In this document: piece by piece, positions 61,987 to 64,000 of the stretch
Numbering within the stretch: position 1 is the first letter of the stretch
Layout of the letters: each line of letters begins with the position of its first letter
Position numbers and translations under genes: made by a program
The notes under the pieces: generated by a model
The model's database searches: none
What the model was told of the DNA's origin: nothing
What the model saw: only the letters and a program-made list of their open reading frames with translations
DNA from: Thermoanaerobacterales bacterium
Lineage (GTDB): Bacteria > Bacillota > Thermosediminibacteria > Thermosediminibacterales > Tepidanaerobacteraceae
NCBI GenBank assembly: GCA_012840135.1
Contig: DUMA01000022.1
Coordinates: 418,687 to 482,686, forward strand
Length of the DNA stretch: 64,000 nt
Direction of reading: 5' to 3'

Positions 61987-62827
61987 CCAGGCCACCCTTT
62001 CTTGGAATAAATAAAGTAAAGCTTGTGAGCTTTTCATCGGAATTTAATTGTATGGTGCCGTTGTATTTATCCATTATCTTCTTCACTATATAAAGGCCGA
62101 AGCCTCTTGTGTCTTTATGTTTTGTACTGTAACCCGCTTCATATATTTTGGTAAAATCCGCCTCCTTTATGGCCGGGCCGTTGTTTGAGATTTTAACTAT
62201 ATAGGATTTTGGGTTTTCATCCACTTCAAAATATATGATCCTTTCGCTTTCCCTTTCCATGACCGCTTCTATGGCATTATCAAGCACATTGCCCACTACG
62301 GTGGAAAGTTCAAAGGAATCCGGTTTGGTATTATATATCCCCAGACCGCTGTATTTTACTACAAAATCAATATTATTCCGCTTCATCGTTTCCATCTTGA
62401 CATTTACCAGTGCCGTCAAGGCCATATCGCCCAGCCGCAGGACCTTTTCCACGGACCTGTAGTTTCCGACTATTTTATTCAAATATTGCTTTAGATCCGC
62501 ATATTTCCCCAAAAAAGCGAGAGCCTGGATGGTCTGCATGTTTTGTATGTTCTCATGCCGTTCCGCCCTGTATGTCTTTACTAGCTCCTCGACATCCCTC
62601 AAGTGGCACTTCAACAGCTCAAGCTCCGTCTCTTTTTTTGAAGATGATTCGATATACTGGATCGAAAAGAAGAATATAAAGGCAAGAGCGGACAGCGACA
62701 GGATGATTATGGGCAGATTCTTGTAATATATGTCCGAATTCGAGGCAAACAATATCTGATTCAACATGAGTACAGTCATCAATTGAACTGCGACTGTAAA
62801 CAAAGCTGTGAGATATCTTTTGTTCAT
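61928..62827 (-). CDS. GHKL histidine kinase (AgrC-like)
   Basis: Sensor kinase of 299 residues. Two hydrophobic segments (about 8-27, 38-58) are followed by the Spo0B-like dimerisation helix with His91 in RAERHENIQNMQTI, and a GHKL ATPase domain with N-box VVGNVLDNAIEAV and G-box DTRGFGLYIVKKIM. It has only two membrane segments, while AgrC has six or seven; the missing multi-pass sensor may be the separate membrane protein encoded 3 bp upstream. AAGGTG lies 8 nt before the ATG. It overlaps agrB by 59 bp. Confidence 0.9.
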   Translation of the reverse strand: MNKRYLTALFTVAVQLMTVLMLNQILFASNSDIYYKNLPIIILSLSALAFIFFFSIQYIESSSKKETELELLKCHLRDVEELVKTYRAERHENIQNMQTIQALAFLGKYADLKQYLNKIVGNYRSVEKVLRLGDMALTALVNVKMETMKRNNIDFVVKYSGLGIYNTKPDSFELSTVVGNVLDNAIEAVMERESERIIYFEVDENPKSYIVKISNNGPAIKEADFTKIYEAGYSTKHKDTRGFGLYIVKKIMDKYNGTIQLNSDEKLTSFTLFIPRKGGLDVAEAFSKAVTDTKIPAGM

Positions 62828-62830
62828 TTT

Positions 62831-63298
62831 CTACACACCTTGATTAATGCTGTAAAAATGGATGATAAAAAAAGTAATGGCCGCCACCGGAATAAAAAAT
62901 ATTACATTCATCCAGGGAAACTTATAAAATGTATTATAATTTATTTTAAAAATTTCCGCCAGCATCAAAACTAATATATACTGCACAAGGCCGAAAATTA
63001 CAAATACTATGAACACCGATATAAAAGCGGCCTGAAAGTGGGCTTTACAAATATACTTCATCAATATGGCCAATGCAACTAAGAGCAATACGGTATGCAA
63101 GTATGGAGGAATAGTACCGTAAAAATAGGCGTTCATGTTCCTTATGGTATACGCAATCACCCCATAAATAATGGAAATGGCTGCAATCTTCGAGTAAACC
63201 AATTCTTTTTGTTTCATCAGCTTCAGAGAAAGCAATACTATCAAAAAGCCTTCCGGAATCGATTCAAACGCGGCCACATACCACGGAATCGGAAACAT
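62831..63298 (-). CDS. Multi-pass membrane protein of the agr-like locus (possible detached AgrC sensor)
   Basis: A 155-residue protein with about five hydrophobic segments, starting MFPIPWYVAAFESIPEGFLI and followed by LLSLKLMKQKELVYSK. The N-terminus resembles the sensor region at the start of some clostridial AgrC-like kinases, but no kinase part follows. The ATG at 63298 has GGAGGG 6 nt upstream. It lies between agrD and the kinase gene, with its TAG stop 3 bp before the kinase start. I infer that it binds the peptide or partners the kinase; the family assignment is by eye only. Confidence 0.7.
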   Translation of the reverse strand: MFPIPWYVAAFESIPEGFLIVLLSLKLMKQKELVYSKIAAISIIYGVIAYTIRNMNAYFYGTIPPYLHTVLLLVALAILMKYICKAHFQAAFISVFIVFVIFGLVQYILVLMLAEIFKINYNTFYKFPWMNVIFFIPVAAITFFIIHFYSINQGV

Positions 63299-63447
63299 TT
63301 CCATCCCTCCGGCAAGTAAAAATATACAAAAAGCAAGCATCGATCCTGAATTATCATAACATTTTACGGCTTCCAATGAAAGATCTTAAGAAACCTTCAG
63401 AATGTTTTTTGACAATTAAGGATGATGCCTTAATAAAAATATGACAG

Positions 63448-63579
63448 TTACTTTAAGTCTTCCGGAATGTCCGGCTCATAGAATATCCAAGCGCTTTGGG
63501 GGCTGACACCGATAAAGGCTACGGCTGTGATGAGAGATGCAAGAGACCTCAGAAAAAATGCGCGTGTTTTTTTAAACAT
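63448..63579 (-). CDS. agrD: AgrD-like autoinducing peptide precursor (Ser-type)
   Basis: A 43-residue propeptide: an amphipathic basic N-terminal helix (MFKKTRAFFLRSLASL), a middle part ending VSPQSAWIF, and the acidic tail YEPDIPEDLK, which matches the conserved P-x-E/D-L tail of AgrD. Lining the tail up with staphylococcal AgrD puts AgrB cleavage after Phe33, so the ring would be Ser-Ala-Trp-Ile-Phe. There is no Cys in the whole peptide, so a lactone and not a thiolactone is predicted. The ATG at 63579 has AAAGGAGG 9 nt upstream. It is the first gene of the agr operon. Confidence 0.88.
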   Translation of the reverse strand: MFKKTRAFFLRSLASLITAVAFIGVSPQSAWIFYEPDIPEDLK

Positions 63580-63647
63580 GAGTTACCGCCTCCTTTCATT
63601 GTTTTGTATATTTTTGGCTATTTTTACTTTAATTATTCTCCGTTTGT

Positions 63648-63674
63648 TTTATATTTCCTGCCGGTATACCGCAA
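63648..63674 (-). promoter_or_regulatory. Candidate agrD promoter
   Basis: On the minus strand TTGCGG (63669-63674) and TATAAA (63648-63653) are spaced by 15 bp, a suboptimal spacing such as activator-dependent promoters often show. The first LytTR-like repeat abuts the -35. Confidence 0.45.
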
Positions 63675-63724
63675 CTGGCGTATTTTGCACGCTAACTGGC
63701 GTATTTGTGGGGTTGAACGGCGTA
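63672..63724 (-). promoter_or_regulatory. Three direct repeats with exact 21-bp spacing (likely LytTR binding sites)
   Basis: On the minus strand TACGCC occurs at 63719-63724, 63698-63703 and 63677-63682, each followed by a GTT-containing part (CCAGTTAG in the second, CCAGTTGC in the third, CGTTCA in the first). Spacing is 21 bp both times, two helical turns, as for the paired 9-bp sites of AgrA and other LytTR regulators. The repeats lie between agrD and the divergent toxin gene. Confidence 0.75.
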
Positions 63725-63755
63725 ATGGTTCAATTGAAAACGATCTCTTTTTTTA

Positions 63756-63784
63756 TTGTCGCAGTGTATTAAGTACGGTATAAT
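63756..63784 (+). promoter_or_regulatory. SigA-type promoter of the holin-like toxin
   Basis: -35 TTGTCG (63756-63761), a 17-bp spacer and -10 TATAAT (63779-63784). The -35 lies 31 bp beyond the nearest 21-bp-phased repeat. Confidence 0.65.
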
Positions 63785-63820
63785 TTTGCATAAGGTAATC
63801 GGATAAGCAGGGTGTGGTTG

Positions 63821-63852
63821 CCACCTCCTTGATGCTAGAAGGAAGGAGGTGG
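63821..63852 (+). promoter_or_regulatory. Hairpin hiding the toxin Shine-Dalgarno
   Basis: CCACCTCCTT (63821-63830) is perfectly complementary to AAGGAGGTGG (63843-63852), which contains the toxin's ribosome-binding site. Folding would block translation, a usual safeguard in type I toxin messages. Confidence 0.75.
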
Positions 63853-63858
63853 TGCGGT

Positions 63859-63969
63859 ATGAGTACATATGAGGCTCTGTCATTAATGATTGCATCCTCT
63901 ATGTTTACCGTATCGCTGATTTCCTTAGTTATTGCGATAGTTAAGGCGATAATTAAAGGAAAAAAATAA
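63859..63969 (+). CDS. Putative holin-like toxin (type I toxin-antitoxin)
   Basis: A 36-residue membrane peptide: MSTYEALSLMIASS, a hydrophobic helix to about residue 30, and the basic end KGKK. The start MSTYEALSLMI is the hallmark of the Firmicute putative holin-like toxins. Such toxins insert in the membrane and are held down by antisense RNA. AAGGAGG lies 9 nt before the ATG but is buried in a hairpin. The gene ends in an inverted repeat that runs to the window edge, where the antisense RNA promoter would be expected; it is outside the window. Confidence 0.82.
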   Translation: MSTYEALSLMIASSMFTVSLISLVIAIVKAIIKGKK

Positions 63970-64000
63970 TCACCCTGCCGACGCCAATGTAGGGTGATTA
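63967..64000 (+). terminator. Hairpin at the toxin 3' end (window edge)
   Basis: TAATCACCCT pairs with AGGGTGATTA around a 14-nt loop and overlaps the toxin stop codon. It is likely the shared 3' structure of toxin message and antitoxin RNA. The sequence stops at its last base, so a T run cannot be checked. Confidence 0.7.

Overview
The window looks like chromosome from an anaerobic, endospore-forming, probably thermophilic Firmicute (Clostridia, of the Thermoanaerobacterales/Thermosediminibacterales kind). The reasons are AT-rich intergenic DNA, strong GGAGG ribosome-binding sites with many TTG and GTG starts, CotF-like spore coat genes, PrpR- and CdaR-type regulators, an agr-type peptide quorum-sensing locus, a split transketolase and UbiA/UbiD quinone genes without ubiquinone genes. 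Genus is inference.

Layout. 1-8.4 kb (mostly minus): a sigma-54 activator cut by the window edge, a class V aminotransferase, two MNT/HepT toxin-antitoxin modules (one broken), a CdaR regulator plus a CdaR fragment, and a gntP-glycerate kinase operon for uptake and phosphorylation of glycerate. 8.5-12.3 kb: ubiA, ubiD, a DUF1284 gene and a polyprenyl diphosphate synthase, probably menaquinone synthesis. 12.4-15.1 kb: a MarR regulator and an AhpD-like protein with lipoyl-domain dihydrolipoyl dehydrogenase, with a clear operator over the promoter. 15.3-22.2 kb (plus): a MacAB-like exporter, then a three-gene ABC importer whose lipoprotein gene has an in-frame stop and a structured leader. 22.3-31.3 kb (minus): a hexuronate cluster (aroE, ROK repressor, degenerate M24 protein, iolB-like, uxaB, uxaA, uxaE) without uxaC. 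31.5-34.2 kb: thiI, cysteine desulfurase, ModE-like regulator. 34.6-36.8 kb (plus): two CotF-like genes and fixCX. 36.8-41.3 kb (minus): HIRAN protein, queG, tRNA-Leu, a small membrane protein and an orphan peptide-binding lipoprotein. 41.5-49.1 kb: ndk facing a pncB-DUF441-SLT-coaE-polA run, then an ECF sigma/anti-sigma pair. 49.4-54.2 kb (plus): DUF3870, a peptide ABC transporter without ATPases, an XRE regulator. 54.5-60.2 kb (minus): FadR-type regulator, sugar ABC transporter, split transketolase.

60.6-64.0 kb is the most interesting part. It is a complete agr-like circuit in the order agrD, membrane sensor protein, GHKL kinase, agrB, LytTR response regulator. The 43-residue AgrD has Ser instead of Cys at the predicted ring position, so a lactone pheromone is expected. 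Three direct repeats spaced exactly 21 bp lie upstream of agrD and look like the regulator's binding sites. On the other side of these repeats, diverging from agrD, is a 36-residue holin-like type I toxin gene with its Shine-Dalgarno buried in a hairpin. A sequence resembling the toxin's 3' hairpin recurs just beyond the response-regulator end of the agr operon.

No rRNA, CRISPR array, intact insertion sequence or prophage was seen. Function calls rest on motif recognition by eye; no database search was possible.
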